Both the position numbers and the translations under genes were made by a program. Shown piece by piece: positions 6,914-14,129 of a stretch of DNA of 64,000 nucleotides. Below the pieces are notes generated by a model. That model saw only the letters and a list, made by a program, of their open reading frames with translations, was not told where the DNA came from and did no database searches. This stretch comes from a virus. Position 1 is the stretch's first letter. Every line of letters begins with the position of its first letter. The DNA lies in the IMG/VR virus record IMGVR_UViG_3300045135_002615, positions 124,001 through 188,000 of that record. The stretch is one strand, 5' to 3'.

Positions 6914-8035
6914 ATGCAAGTCACCATTCAGAATTTCCAATCTATCAAAAATGTCAGCTTTGAAGTCAAAGGACTCACCGTCATCACAGGTCCAAACAAC
7001 ACAGGCAAATCTGCGTGTGCAAGAGCACTAGCGGGTGTGTTCTCAAATCCAAGAGGTCACTCATATGTCCGTCAAGGAGAGAAGCATACCTCTGTGGAAG
7101 TCCTATTCGATGACGGCAATAAGGTCAAATGGGAGAAGGGGAAAGGGGTCAACCGATATGAGATTAACGGCAACGCTATTGCTAAGGTAGGTTCTAAAGC
7201 ACCTGATGAGTTGGAAGAGATTGGGGTACTCCCTGTTGATGTAGATGGTAAAGAAGTATGGCCTCAAGTAGCACGTCAGTTTGAACAGGTGTTCTTACTC
7301 GATATGCCACCAAGTGTACTCTCCTCAGCTCTATCCGATGTAGATACGATCCAAGCCTTAGAACAAGCCTCTTCAATGGCTCGATCTGATGTTAAGGCTA
7401 TCAAGAGCAGGATGAAGGTTAAGCATGAAGACCTCGATCACGAGAAGGCTCGTATTCAGTCGTTCTTTGACCTAGAGGATGCCGAGGTACTCACCAACAA
7501 AGTAAAAGCCCTTGAGGACAATATTGAGCAGGTATCTCAAAAGATAGAGTCACTCCAAAAAGTGTCTGCTAAGAGAGATGACCTGCTCAGGCAAGTAGAG
7601 ACACTCTCAAGTGTCTCTAGCGTTGAACTCCCGATGGTTAAAGCGGGCATTGAAGAAGAGATCGAAGAGTTGATTAAGACCTTACGTCAACGGAACAAGC
7701 ATAACATGGAGATTGGCATGATTGGGGTAGGACTTGAGTCTTACCCAACAATGCCTGATATGAGCACTGCCCCTGACCCGACACCTTGGATTAAGGTTTA
7801 TGATAAGAGAGCCTCCTTACTAGAGAGTATATCCCTCTTATCACAGATTGAGGTAGACCTCCCATCGGTAGATGTCTCTCTAGATGAGAACATCAAGCTC
7901 TGTGAGGAAGCCCTTAACCTGAAGGAATCAGTCTCCCATATAGAGAGGGAAGCCAATGAGGTCACGGAGGAGGTTGATCATCTCAAGCAACATATTGGGG
8001 ACTCATGCCCTCTATGTGAGAGTGCCCTCTCTTAA
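6914..8035 (+). CDS. Half-length Rad50/SbcC-like ATPase ending at a zinc hook
   Basis: 373 aa. The N-terminal lobe of an SMC/Rad50-type ABC ATPase: FQSIKNVSFEVKG, Walker A GPNNTGKSA (~26-34), then the Q-loop region. A long coiled coil follows (~155-360, heptad-rich), ending in CPLC at 365-368, the zinc-hook motif, five residues before the stop. The second coiled-coil arm and the C-terminal lobe with signature motif, Walker B and D-loop are absent. The stop is followed directly by a gene on the other strand, so the missing half is not just downstream in another frame. CAGGAGG precedes the ATG. Possible roles: a DNA-end tether, or an ATPase completed by a partner encoded elsewhere. Confidence 0.82.
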   Translation: MQVTIQNFQSIKNVSFEVKGLTVITGPNNTGKSACARALAGVFSNPRGHSYVRQGEKHTSVEVLFDDGNKVKWEKGKGVNRYEINGNAIAKVGSKAPDELEEIGVLPVDVDGKEVWPQVARQFEQVFLLDMPPSVLSSALSDVDTIQALEQASSMARSDVKAIKSRMKVKHEDLDHEKARIQSFFDLEDAEVLTNKVKALEDNIEQVSQKIESLQKVSAKRDDLLRQVETLSSVSSVELPMVKAGIEEEIEELIKTLRQRNKHNMEIGMIGVGLESYPTMPDMSTAPDPTPWIKVYDKRASLLESISLLSQIEVDLPSVDVSLDENIKLCEEALNLKESVSHIEREANEVTEEVDHLKQHIGDSCPLCESALS

Positions 8036-8202
8036 TGGGTCTCCATGTAACCTATGAAGTGCAGGATGTGCAGGACGTAAAGACTCAAGAAGAGCAAGTA
8101 GGCGGAGAAGCCCTTTAGATCTTTATCGTTGTAGAAGAAGGTTGCTTGGAACACGAAGAACCAAGCCGTATGTATGAGAGTGAAAAAGAGTGGAGCCCCC
8201 AT
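8032..8202 (-). CDS. Small two-helix membrane protein, 56 aa
   Basis: A short gene filling the gap between two convergent genes. Its stop overlaps the Rad50-like stop on the other strand and its ATG (8202) comes 7 bases after the nuclease stop, with GAGGAC as the RBS. The protein has two hydrophobic segments (LFFTLIHTAWFFVFQATFF, ~5-23; AYLLFLSLYVLHILHFIGYM, ~34-53) split by a charged NDKDLK turn. That is a hairpin membrane protein with a small cytoplasmic or periplasmic loop. Function unknown; a holin-like or host-membrane role is possible but unsupported. Confidence 0.8.
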   Translation of the reverse strand: MGAPLFFTLIHTAWFFVFQATFFYNDKDLKGFSAYLLFLSLYVLHILHFIGYMETH

Positions 8203-8209
8203 CTTGTCC

Positions 8210-9190
8210 TCACTTGAAGTTTAGGTCTACGAATCCATCTGCACCTTTAACAGGGTCAGGGAGAGATTTGTCTACCTTTACAATGCCCCTTTTTGCGGCG
8301 TTGTGCTTCTTCTGTTCTTGCCTCTCTGGGCAGATGTTCTCGAACTTACAAATCCTACAATGCTTGGGCATAGGATTGGGTTCAAAGACACCTTTGTGAA
8401 TGACACGGTTTGTCTCAATAGCTTCCTTACCTAGACGTTGGATGTCATCTTCTGTGATGGAGACTTCGACAAACCCGTCCCACTCCTTGTTAGGGTCGGC
8501 ATGGTGCGTAGATGGGGGGTTTGAGGTAGGGTATCGGAAGTAGAAGAACCCTAGTCGATCAGGGTTGACTCCATATTGGAGTCTAAAACAAAGAGCATAC
8601 CAACGGAGCTGATCTTCATCTTCGTACTTCATAGGGGTAGAGGCGTTCTTCCCATCAAGGATGTGGACTTTACCTTCTTTGTCTCGATACACGAGGTCCG
8701 CGATACCACAGACCTTGAAGTACTTGTTCATCTCAGGAGTCATACGAAGCTCTGACTTAGCATAGGGGCCGAGGAAGCGGTGTTCCTTCATGATCTCTAG
8801 GAAGTTCCTAGCACCTTGAAGGCAGATGTCGAGTGCTTGGTCGCGGGTCATATATGTCCATAAGACGTAATGACGCTGCTCTGCTTCAGTGAACTCGGTG
8901 CGAGCGATTTCAAGGGCTTTTTCCATTAGCGTTGAAGGCTCTCTATAGAGTTCTAAGTTATAGATGTCTTCAACGACCTTAGAGAGAACAGTACCCATGA
9001 GCTGATGGTGTTCTGATTCTCTCTTCTCTTCAGGTAATGGCATTGGTTTCCCGTAACCTGCACCGAGGTCATGGTCGGGGTGTCCTTTATGCCACAGATA
9101 TTGACGGGGGCAAGCCCTCATCATCTTGAGGTGAGACCAATAGATATTCCGCATTTTATGACTGCCTAGTGTGTTGGTTGATGTCTCCAT
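8210..9190 (-). CDS. PD-(D/E)XK exonuclease with Fe-S cysteines (Cas4/AddB-like)
   Basis: About 326 aa. N-terminal 'YWSHLKMMRACPRQYLW' with the first Cys of the cluster. GTVLSKVVEDIYN matches motif I of RecB-like nucleases. The catalytic core is GIADLVYRDKEGKVHILDGKNA (D...D/E-G-K arrangement) followed by QLRWYALCF (motif QxxxY). The C-terminal CRICKFENIC supplies three more cysteines, so the C...CxxCx5C set fits a 4Fe-4S nuclease domain as in Cas4 and AddB. Likely 5'-3' end resection feeding the RecA-like protein. Start 9190 or 9193 (tandem ATGs); 9190 gives better spacing to GAGAGG. No cas genes nearby. Confidence 0.85.
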   Translation of the reverse strand: METSTNTLGSHKMRNIYWSHLKMMRACPRQYLWHKGHPDHDLGAGYGKPMPLPEEKRESEHHQLMGTVLSKVVEDIYNLELYREPSTLMEKALEIARTEFTEAEQRHYVLWTYMTRDQALDICLQGARNFLEIMKEHRFLGPYAKSELRMTPEMNKYFKVCGIADLVYRDKEGKVHILDGKNASTPMKYEDEDQLRWYALCFRLQYGVNPDRLGFFYFRYPTSNPPSTHHADPNKEWDGFVEVSITEDDIQRLGKEAIETNRVIHKGVFEPNPMPKHCRICKFENICPERQEQKKHNAAKRGIVKVDKSLPDPVKGADGFVDLNFK

Positions 9191-9196
9191 CATACC

Positions 9197-9239
9197 CTCT
9201 CTTTCGTAACTGGTTAATAAGAGAGTTATATGAAGGACT
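9197..9239 (-). promoter_or_regulatory. Promoter-like element and RBS-sequestering hairpin
   Basis: The minus strand has AGTCCTTCATATAACTCTC (9239-9221). A perfect 7-bp stem (9197-9203 with 9219-9225, loop 15) follows at once. The 3' arm AAGAGAG overlaps the RBS of the nuclease gene. Confidence 0.5.
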
Positions 9240-9254
9240 AGGCGGTCATAATCT

Positions 9255-10568
9255 TTAGCGGTTGATGTCCCTCTTGAGGCTCTCGATCTCGTCTTGTAGT
9301 TCATTGACTAGGAGGCGAGCTTCCTTGAGTCTTGCCTTTTTACCTAGACCGAAGAAGCTCTTGATACGACCCATGAAAGAGGTTCTATCTTTAGCGTCTT
9401 CAACCACCTTATCAAGAGACTTTGTTTCAGACTTTAGGTTGGCTATGGCTTCAGGTGGGGTTTCTCTTTGAACCTTCTCGATCACGGGAGTGAGTTTGAC
9501 GAGGTCTTCTTCAGTCTTAACGGCTTTGAGTTTAGTCTCAAGAGCCTTGAGTTTAGCTTTAGCCTCGGCTTCTGCTTTAGCTTTAGCCTCGGCTTCTGCT
9601 TTAGCTCTAGCCTCGGCTTCTGCTTTAGCCTCGGCTTCTGCTTTAGCTCTTGCCTCGGCTTCTGCTTTAGCTCTAGCCTCGGCTTCTGCTTTAGCTCTAG
9701 CCTTTATCATGGCATTATAGTCTTTACCACCAACGAATAGCTTAGTCGTATCATCATGGATTGACTCATTATAGTTAGCCGGTAGCGTGCTGTACGCAAT
9801 ATCATTATCAGTCACTACTGTTATGGTCCGACCAAACCTAACTTCAGCACCCCTGAGATCAGCACCCGTGAGGTCGTCCTTCTCCCCACCATAGATATAG
9901 AGGGTACTCCCCTTTAGTGAGCTTCCTTTAAGCACGCAAATATCCGTAGAAATCACGGAGTCATGGAGAATGCTGTTATAAACAAAAACACGACACTCCC
10001 TAAAGTTACACTTTTTAAAGGTGTTGCGGTTGTTCCCATTGATTACCATCCCCTTCAGAAAATTACAATCCTCAAGAGTACAACCCTTGACCCATAAGTA
10101 GCCACTTCTACCCCCATCAAGGTCAAAGGTGCAGTTCTTGAAAGTCGCGGACTCCACTGCTTCCTCATCCATACTTGGTTGTCTGAATGTGACATTTGTG
10201 AGTGTTGCACCTTTAAAAGACCCACTGGCGTAACTCCATATTAGGTTTTTGAAAGTGGCCCCATCAAAGTTTGCCCCTCTCAAGTCCTCTGGTCTGAGGT
10301 TGAAGATACTACCCCCACTGAAGGTTGCGTTACTGAAATCAGTTTCAGGTGATACATAACATTGTCTCAGGTTTGCGTTATTAAACTTACACCCCTTAAA
10401 GCTCGTTTTCATAACCCAGCAGCCATCAAGGGATGCACCTGAGAAGTCAATACCACTCAGGTCAAGACCTCTCAGGTCTGCCTTTTGGATGACCTTTGTC
10501 CCCTTGAGGACCTCTTTGACCTCATCGACAGTGAGGATTGTATGTGAACTTGCTTTTCTTTGACGCAT
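9255..10568 (-). CDS. Pentapeptide-repeat protein with KAEAEA coiled coil
   Basis: 437 aa in three parts. Residues ~25-265 are pentapeptide repeats (units such as ADLRG, LDLSG, ANFDG, ATFKN), which fold as a right-handed quadrilateral beta-helix. Residues ~290-345 are a near-perfect Ala-Lys-Glu repeat forming a charged helix. The C-terminus (~346-437) is helical with a short FMGRIKSFFGLGKK patch and ends VNELQDEIESLKRDIN. Some pentapeptide-repeat proteins mimic DNA and inhibit gyrase; others are structural, and neither is shown here. A paralogue of the same architecture is at 21300. Start ATG lies at the base of a 14-bp hairpin. Confidence 0.85.
   Translation of the reverse strand: MRQRKASSHTILTVDEVKEVLKGTKVIQKADLRGLDLSGIDFSGASLDGCWVMKTSFKGCKFNNANLRQCYVSPETDFSNATFSGGSIFNLRPEDLRGANFDGATFKNLIWSYASGSFKGATLTNVTFRQPSMDEEAVESATFKNCTFDLDGGRSGYLWVKGCTLEDCNFLKGMVINGNNRNTFKKCNFRECRVFVYNSILHDSVISTDICVLKGSSLKGSTLYIYGGEKDDLTGADLRGAEVRFGRTITVVTDNDIAYSTLPANYNESIHDDTTKLFVGGKDYNAMIKARAKAEAEARAKAEAEARAKAEAEAKAEAEARAKAEAEAKAKAEAEAKAKLKALETKLKAVKTEEDLVKLTPVIEKVQRETPPEAIANLKSETKSLDKVVEDAKDRTSFMGRIKSFFGLGKKARLKEARLLVNELQDEIESLKRDINR
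9551..9703. repeat. Coding 24-bp tandem repeat (KAEAE)
   Basis: Six to seven near-identical copies of GCTTTAGCTCTAGCCTCGGC plus TTCT, with CTC/CTT/TTT variants and one copy shortened by 6 bases. All length changes are multiples of 3, so the frame of the surrounding gene is kept. This is the type of array that expands and contracts by slippage. Confidence 0.9.
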
Positions 10569-10621
10569 GGTAGTCTCCTACGTTTAGTGATTGTAGGAGA
10601 CTACCACGATCAAAAAACTAT
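10568..10621 (-). promoter_or_regulatory. 14-bp hairpin covering RBS and start codon
   Basis: A perfect 14-bp inverted repeat (10568-10581 with 10593-10606, loop 11). On the transcript the 3' arm is GTAGGAGACTACCA, containing the GGAG ribosome-binding site and ending on the A of the ATG at 10568. A weak promoter-like TAATAGTTTTTTGATC lies at the 5' base. The gene could not initiate unless this stem opens. Confidence 0.7.
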
Positions 10622-11910
10622 TAAAGGAGGTCAGCCGCGATGTCAGAGAGACTTGACCTCTCAGACTTATGGAGTGACATACACCCGAAGATTGATTGAC
10701 CCATCATCCTTTCAATGACGTAGACAAGACCATTAGACCTCTCATTTAAGTACGGATGATCAATCTGATATGGGTCACCAAGCAAGACTACCTTAGTCCC
10801 CTCCGCCGCACGAGTGATGATGCTCTTGATCTCATGCTTCGTGAGGTTCTGAGCCTCGTCAATGATCATAAAAGACTGCTTAAGAGAGCGACCTCGGATT
10901 GAGTGGATAGGCTGTATCTCAATGTTGTTCTTCTCAAGGAATATCTCTTGAGCTCCCTGGTCAGCACCCATAGGGGAAACATCCCACATAGGGTTGAGCT
11001 GATCAAGGTTATCGAAGAAGGACTGCATCCATGGCTCCATCTTCTCTGCCATTGACCCAGGTAGGAAACCGATACCATTACCGACATCGACCACAGGCTT
11101 ACTGAGCAAGATTTTGTGGTATGAGGAGGCTTGCTCAAGAGCAGCGGCGAGAGCAAGGAAGGTCTTACCCGTGCCTGCTTTACCGAGCAGGCATACGAGT
11201 TCAACATCGGGATCGAGGAGAAGGTCAAGAGCAGCACGTTGTTCAAAGTTTCGGGGCTTAGCCTTCTCGGTATAGACCTTGTCTACAGGGAAGAGGGTAT
11301 TCTCTTTGTGTTGGAACAGGTGTCTCTTTTGGTTACTGTCCATGAACCAAACGTATTGGTTCTCATTAATGGGTGTCTCAAAGGATACGGGTAGGCGAGC
11401 AGGACCCCTCCAGTAAGACTCGATAAGTTCAGTAGTGAATGCGTGGTCAGGGACGATCTCTTTAAGACCTACGTCTTCATAGGCTTTATTCTCAGTGCCT
11501 GTGAGGAGTTCTTTAGCTGGGATACCTGCTGTCTCTGTGATGATGCGGAGGTTAACATCATTAGAGTAGAGGGTGAGTGAGTACATCTCTTTGTAGAAGA
11601 TAGCGGTCTGCAAGATGAGCAGGTCAACGTATCTGATTTGGGCGGCTCTATCGAGAGCCTTAATGTTGACCGCCCCTTCATGGGAGACAACTTCAAGAGT
11701 CCCCGCTTGTTGCATCTCAAGGATGAGCTTTGATGCTTGACGGGCGAGGTGAGATACATGGCTCTTATCTCGGTTCTTTGAGTCCTTAAGGACATCCAAC
11801 TCCATGATCACGAAGATCGGGATGAGTACCTTAATGTCATCTTCAAAAGAGGAGATGGACATAGGGTCATGGATGAGGACACTGGTGTCTAGGATTACTG
11901 CCTGCTGCAT
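10621..11910 (-). CDS. PhoH-like ATPase with N-terminal PIN domain
   Basis: 429 aa. PIN nuclease domain first (VILDTSVLIHDP with metal-binding Asp8, later ELDVLKD and SNDVNLR). Then a PhoH ATPase: Walker A LLGKAGTGKTF (~241-251), Walker B SFMIIDEAQN, and a sensor GDPYQID. This fusion matches the bacterial YlaK/PhoH2-type architecture, a putative RNA helicase/ribonuclease. Phages commonly carry phoH, but its job in infection is unknown. RBS GGGAGT before the ATG; part of the leader (GACT..CCC / GGGAGTC) could also pair over the RBS. Divergent from the dCMP deaminase gene. Confidence 0.9.
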   Translation of the reverse strand: MQQAVILDTSVLIHDPMSISSFEDDIKVLIPIFVIMELDVLKDSKNRDKSHVSHLARQASKLILEMQQAGTLEVVSHEGAVNIKALDRAAQIRYVDLLILQTAIFYKEMYSLTLYSNDVNLRIITETAGIPAKELLTGTENKAYEDVGLKEIVPDHAFTTELIESYWRGPARLPVSFETPINENQYVWFMDSNQKRHLFQHKENTLFPVDKVYTEKAKPRNFEQRAALDLLLDPDVELVCLLGKAGTGKTFLALAAALEQASSYHKILLSKPVVDVGNGIGFLPGSMAEKMEPWMQSFFDNLDQLNPMWDVSPMGADQGAQEIFLEKNNIEIQPIHSIRGRSLKQSFMIIDEAQNLTKHEIKSIITRAAEGTKVVLLGDPYQIDHPYLNERSNGLVYVIERMMGQSIFGCMSLHKSERSSLSDIAADLL

Positions 11911-11932
11911 AGGTGTGACTCCCTGTGGTAAT

Positions 11933-11996
11933 ATGGGGGAAGTCCTCCTCCCCCATCTACATGGGGTTCTCTATCTAACCTTTATTAAGGAGCCCC
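11933..11996. promoter_or_regulatory. Divergent phoH/dCMP-deaminase control region with hairpins
   Basis: A perfect 8-bp inverted repeat (11933-11940 with 11949-11956) has a GGAGG/CCTCC loop. On the plus strand GGGG..CTC (11963-11971) can pair with GAGCCCC (11990-11996), covering the AAGGAG of the gene at 12003. TAACCTTTATTAAGG within this loop resembles the phage promoter class. Confidence 0.4.
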
Positions 11997-12002
11997 TCTG
12001 CC

Positions 12003-12452
12003 ATGAAGCCAAAACATCTCGAACTCAGAAAAAAACAATGTGACCTCATAGCGGAAGCGAGTTCATGTTGTAGGCGGAAGGTTGGTGCTTTGATCATTGA
12101 CCCAAGCACGAATGCACTTATTAGTGAGGGGTATAACGGACCACCACGAGGTGCGGTTGGTAGTTTATGTGGAGGTCAGGTATGTCATAGAACTGAGAAG
12201 AATGTAGAGAGTGGGACTCAGAATGATGTGGGTTGCCACCATGCTGAGATCAATGCGATTTTGAACGCATCAAGAGTGGGTCAGGCAACAGACAACAAGT
12301 GGATGTTCTCAAGCTGTGACCCATGTCTGATGTGTGCAAAGGCTATCCATCATGCGGGTATTGTTAAGGTTTATTGCCCGATGACTTCTAAGGAGCATAG
12401 GGAGGGGGTTCTGTACTTGATGGGCAACTCGGTTCTCATAGAGCGTATGTGA
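12003..12452 (+). CDS. dCMP deaminase
   Basis: 149-aa zinc-dependent deoxycytidylate deaminase, converting dCMP to dUMP for dTTP synthesis. The zinc site is visible: HHAEINAIL (His and catalytic Glu) and CDPCLMCAKAIHHAGI (PCxxC pair). CSRRKVGA-type N-terminal motif (SSCCRRKVGALI). The extra Cys and His in the GGQVCHRTEKNVESG...GCHHAE segment match the second structural zinc of phage T4-type dCMP deaminases. AAGGAG is 9-10 bases before the ATG. Together with NrdB and MazG it forms the phage nucleotide-supply set. Confidence 0.92.
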   Translation: MKPKHLELRKKQCDLIAEASSCCRRKVGALIIDPSTNALISEGYNGPPRGAVGSLCGGQVCHRTEKNVESGTQNDVGCHHAEINAILNASRVGQATDNKWMFSSCDPCLMCAKAIHHAGIVKVYCPMTSKEHREGVLYLMGNSVLIERM

Positions 12453-12501
12453 TAGTTCATTTATGCTCCTTGTAAGTATCTAACAACCTACAAGGAGCAT
12501 A
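12452..12501 (+). promoter_or_regulatory. Promoter element and 13-bp RBS-sequestering hairpin
   Basis: ATAGTTCATTTATG (12452-12465) is a good copy of the phage motif. TATGCTCCTTGTA (12462-12474) pairs perfectly with TACAAGGAGCATA (12489-12501), loop 14. The 3' arm contains AAGGAG, the RBS for the gene at 12506; the 5' arm carries a matching anti-Shine-Dalgarno CTCCTT. Confidence 0.7.
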
Positions 12502-12505
12502 TGAC

Positions 12506-13474
12506 ATGAACAAGTCAGCCGCCTTTACTTCCGATGCCGCTGCTTTTGCAGTGTGGGCTAAACTCAGCAATCCAAGTGGCATGACCGCTAATGAGATTCA
12601 AACCTTCCTCACCTCAAATGGTGTGACCGTATTCACTGATTCTTCTAGCAAGCCATCTTCTAAGAGAGGTCCTCTTCAGAAGGGTGAGATTGTCTATGTG
12701 GATGCGAGCAAGTGTCTCGCACCTGAGAACGTGCAGAACTGCAAGAAGCTCACACTTGACCCGAACAATGAGATCTTCTGTGTTGTGTCAGACATCATCT
12801 GCCCTCAAGACCTTGCGGAGATGTGTACGATCCGCCTCTCTGCGATCAATCCTGTGACGGGTCGAGTGGGGAATAAGAAGTATGACTTCAAGGCTGTATA
12901 CCCCACCCGCATTGCAGGTCTTACTAAGAAGCTCAATAAGGCTGAGGCTAAGGGTGATGATGCAACGAAGAATAAGGTACTCCAAGAGCTTCGTGATAAA
13001 TCACTAGCACCCCATAATGGGGTTGGTATCTACCGCAGTCGCTATTCAAGTCTCAAGGCTTACAAGGAAGCTCTAGTTGCTGAGCCCCCCTCAGAGACAT
13101 TTGTAGTTGTCTATGAGAGGGGTGGTAATACACCTACCCCTGAGATCCGTAAGATGTATGCGGAGAAGAAGAACGCGGAGCTTGCTTTGAAGTCTCTCAT
13201 GGAAGATGATTTCGCGGATCTTGTAGATGAGGACTTTGAGAAGCAGGCTTCAACCTACTATGAGGGTGAGATCCATTGGGGGGCATTTAACAAGAAGGGT
13301 GAGTTCTACTTCAAGATGCTTGCTCATGGTGTGGATACATATGTGAACCCAAGTGTGGGTAGGATTTACTACATTGCTAGTGTTAGGAATCTACCTTCAA
13401 TAAGTGCTTGGACTGATGATCTCAAGGCTCGTTTGAAGGCTCAGGTTGAGGCTAATATTGGAGAGAAGATTTAA
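12506..13474 (+). CDS. Putative virion protein, 322 aa
   Basis: No family recognised. First of a plus-strand run leading to terminase, so a head or packaging-associated role is inferred from position only. Soluble, moderately acidic; N-terminal Ala-rich helix (SAAFTSDAAAFAVWAKL), then an alpha/beta middle with KKLTLDPNNEIFCVVSDIIC. A helical Lys-rich stretch (~140-160) and an acidic segment (LMEDDFADLVDEDFEK) precede a C-terminal domain. Uses frequent CTC and GGT codons, suggesting abundant expression. Preceded by the 13-bp RBS hairpin. Confidence 0.75.
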   Translation: MNKSAAFTSDAAAFAVWAKLSNPSGMTANEIQTFLTSNGVTVFTDSSSKPSSKRGPLQKGEIVYVDASKCLAPENVQNCKKLTLDPNNEIFCVVSDIICPQDLAEMCTIRLSAINPVTGRVGNKKYDFKAVYPTRIAGLTKKLNKAEAKGDDATKNKVLQELRDKSLAPHNGVGIYRSRYSSLKAYKEALVAEPPSETFVVVYERGGNTPTPEIRKMYAEKKNAELALKSLMEDDFADLVDEDFEKQASTYYEGEIHWGAFNKKGEFYFKMLAHGVDTYVNPSVGRIYYIASVRNLPSISAWTDDLKARLKAQVEANIGEKI

Positions 13475-13522
13475 TAGCTTATTTATCAGCCCATCTTTCC
13501 CATGATGTGGATAGAGAGGGCT
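13474..13522 (+). promoter_or_regulatory. Promoter element and weaker RBS hairpin
   Basis: ATAGCTTATTTATC (13474-13487) fits the motif. AGCCC (13488-13492) pairs with GGGCT (13518-13522), extended imperfectly inside by ATC/GGAT. The RBS GAGAGGG lies in the 3' side. Confidence 0.45.
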
Positions 13523-13526
13523 ACAG

Positions 13527-14129
13527 ATGAGTATTGCTAACCCAAAGAAGGTCGCACAGAGGTATATGACAGCCTCTGATAAACCTAGTGGTCGAGTTAA
13601 GACCGCAGGTGAAGTCCGTTTCATTAAGGATCACGGAGATGATTCTTCTGCATGGGCTTGGGGTCAACACCCTCCAGCAGCTAGACAGATGGACCCCAAT
13701 CATGTGCTCAATAAGAAGATGACTAAGACTATGGGTCAAGTCCTTAAGTCCACACTATCTTCTTTGGGTCATGCCATGAGTGCCTATAGTACCTTCGCTA
13801 AGATGAAGTCTCGTGACATGTCTCCCGATGGCAATCTAGGTGGTCGAGGGTACATCATGGAGATCAAAGCAATGAGACGTCAGTACATGAACATCGTAGA
13901 AGCTCTCTCGGCTCTGTCCGATACCCTCTATGATGAGCTCACCGCTGATCATTGGAAAGAGGTTCAAGAGAAGGTTATGAAGAACATGATGGAGGACATC
14001 GAAGAGATCAAAGATGACCCTGAAGCATGGGCGATTGAGAAAGAGGAAGAGGACGAGAAAGACTCTGAAGGGAAGGTCATCCCTAAGAGGGACTTACTAA
14101 CTAAGCGTGATCGTGAGATAGAGAAATGA
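13527..14129 (+). CDS. Putative virion-associated helical protein, 200 aa
   Basis: Function not recognised. N-terminus MSIANPKKVAQRYMTA resembles the basic 'KVA.RY' starts of other head-region proteins in large myoviruses. Mostly helical (KKMTKTMGQVLKSTLSSLG; AMRRQYMNIVEALSALS) with a Met-rich centre and an acidic, Lys-Glu-rich tail (KEEEDEKDSEG). Overlaps the next gene by 4 bases (ATGA), which implies coupled expression and perhaps a shared complex. Confidence 0.72.
   Translation: MSIANPKKVAQRYMTASDKPSGRVKTAGEVRFIKDHGDDSSAWAWGQHPPAARQMDPNHVLNKKMTKTMGQVLKSTLSSLGHAMSAYSTFAKMKSRDMSPDGNLGGRGYIMEIKAMRRQYMNIVEALSALSDTLYDELTADHWKEVQEKVMKNMMEDIEEIKDDPEAWAIEKEEEDEKDSEGKVIPKRDLLTKRDREIEK

Noticed and set aside
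9551-9703. CRISPR-like direct repeats
   Set aside because: Units are contiguous, with no spacers, and form an in-frame Ala-Lys-Glu helix. The Cas4-like nuclease nearby has no cas neighbours.
9468-9740. Long plus-strand open frames opposite the KAEAE repeat
   Set aside because: They are antisense to the in-frame repeat of the pentapeptide gene, encode only repetitive Leu/Ser/Ala, and lack an RBS.
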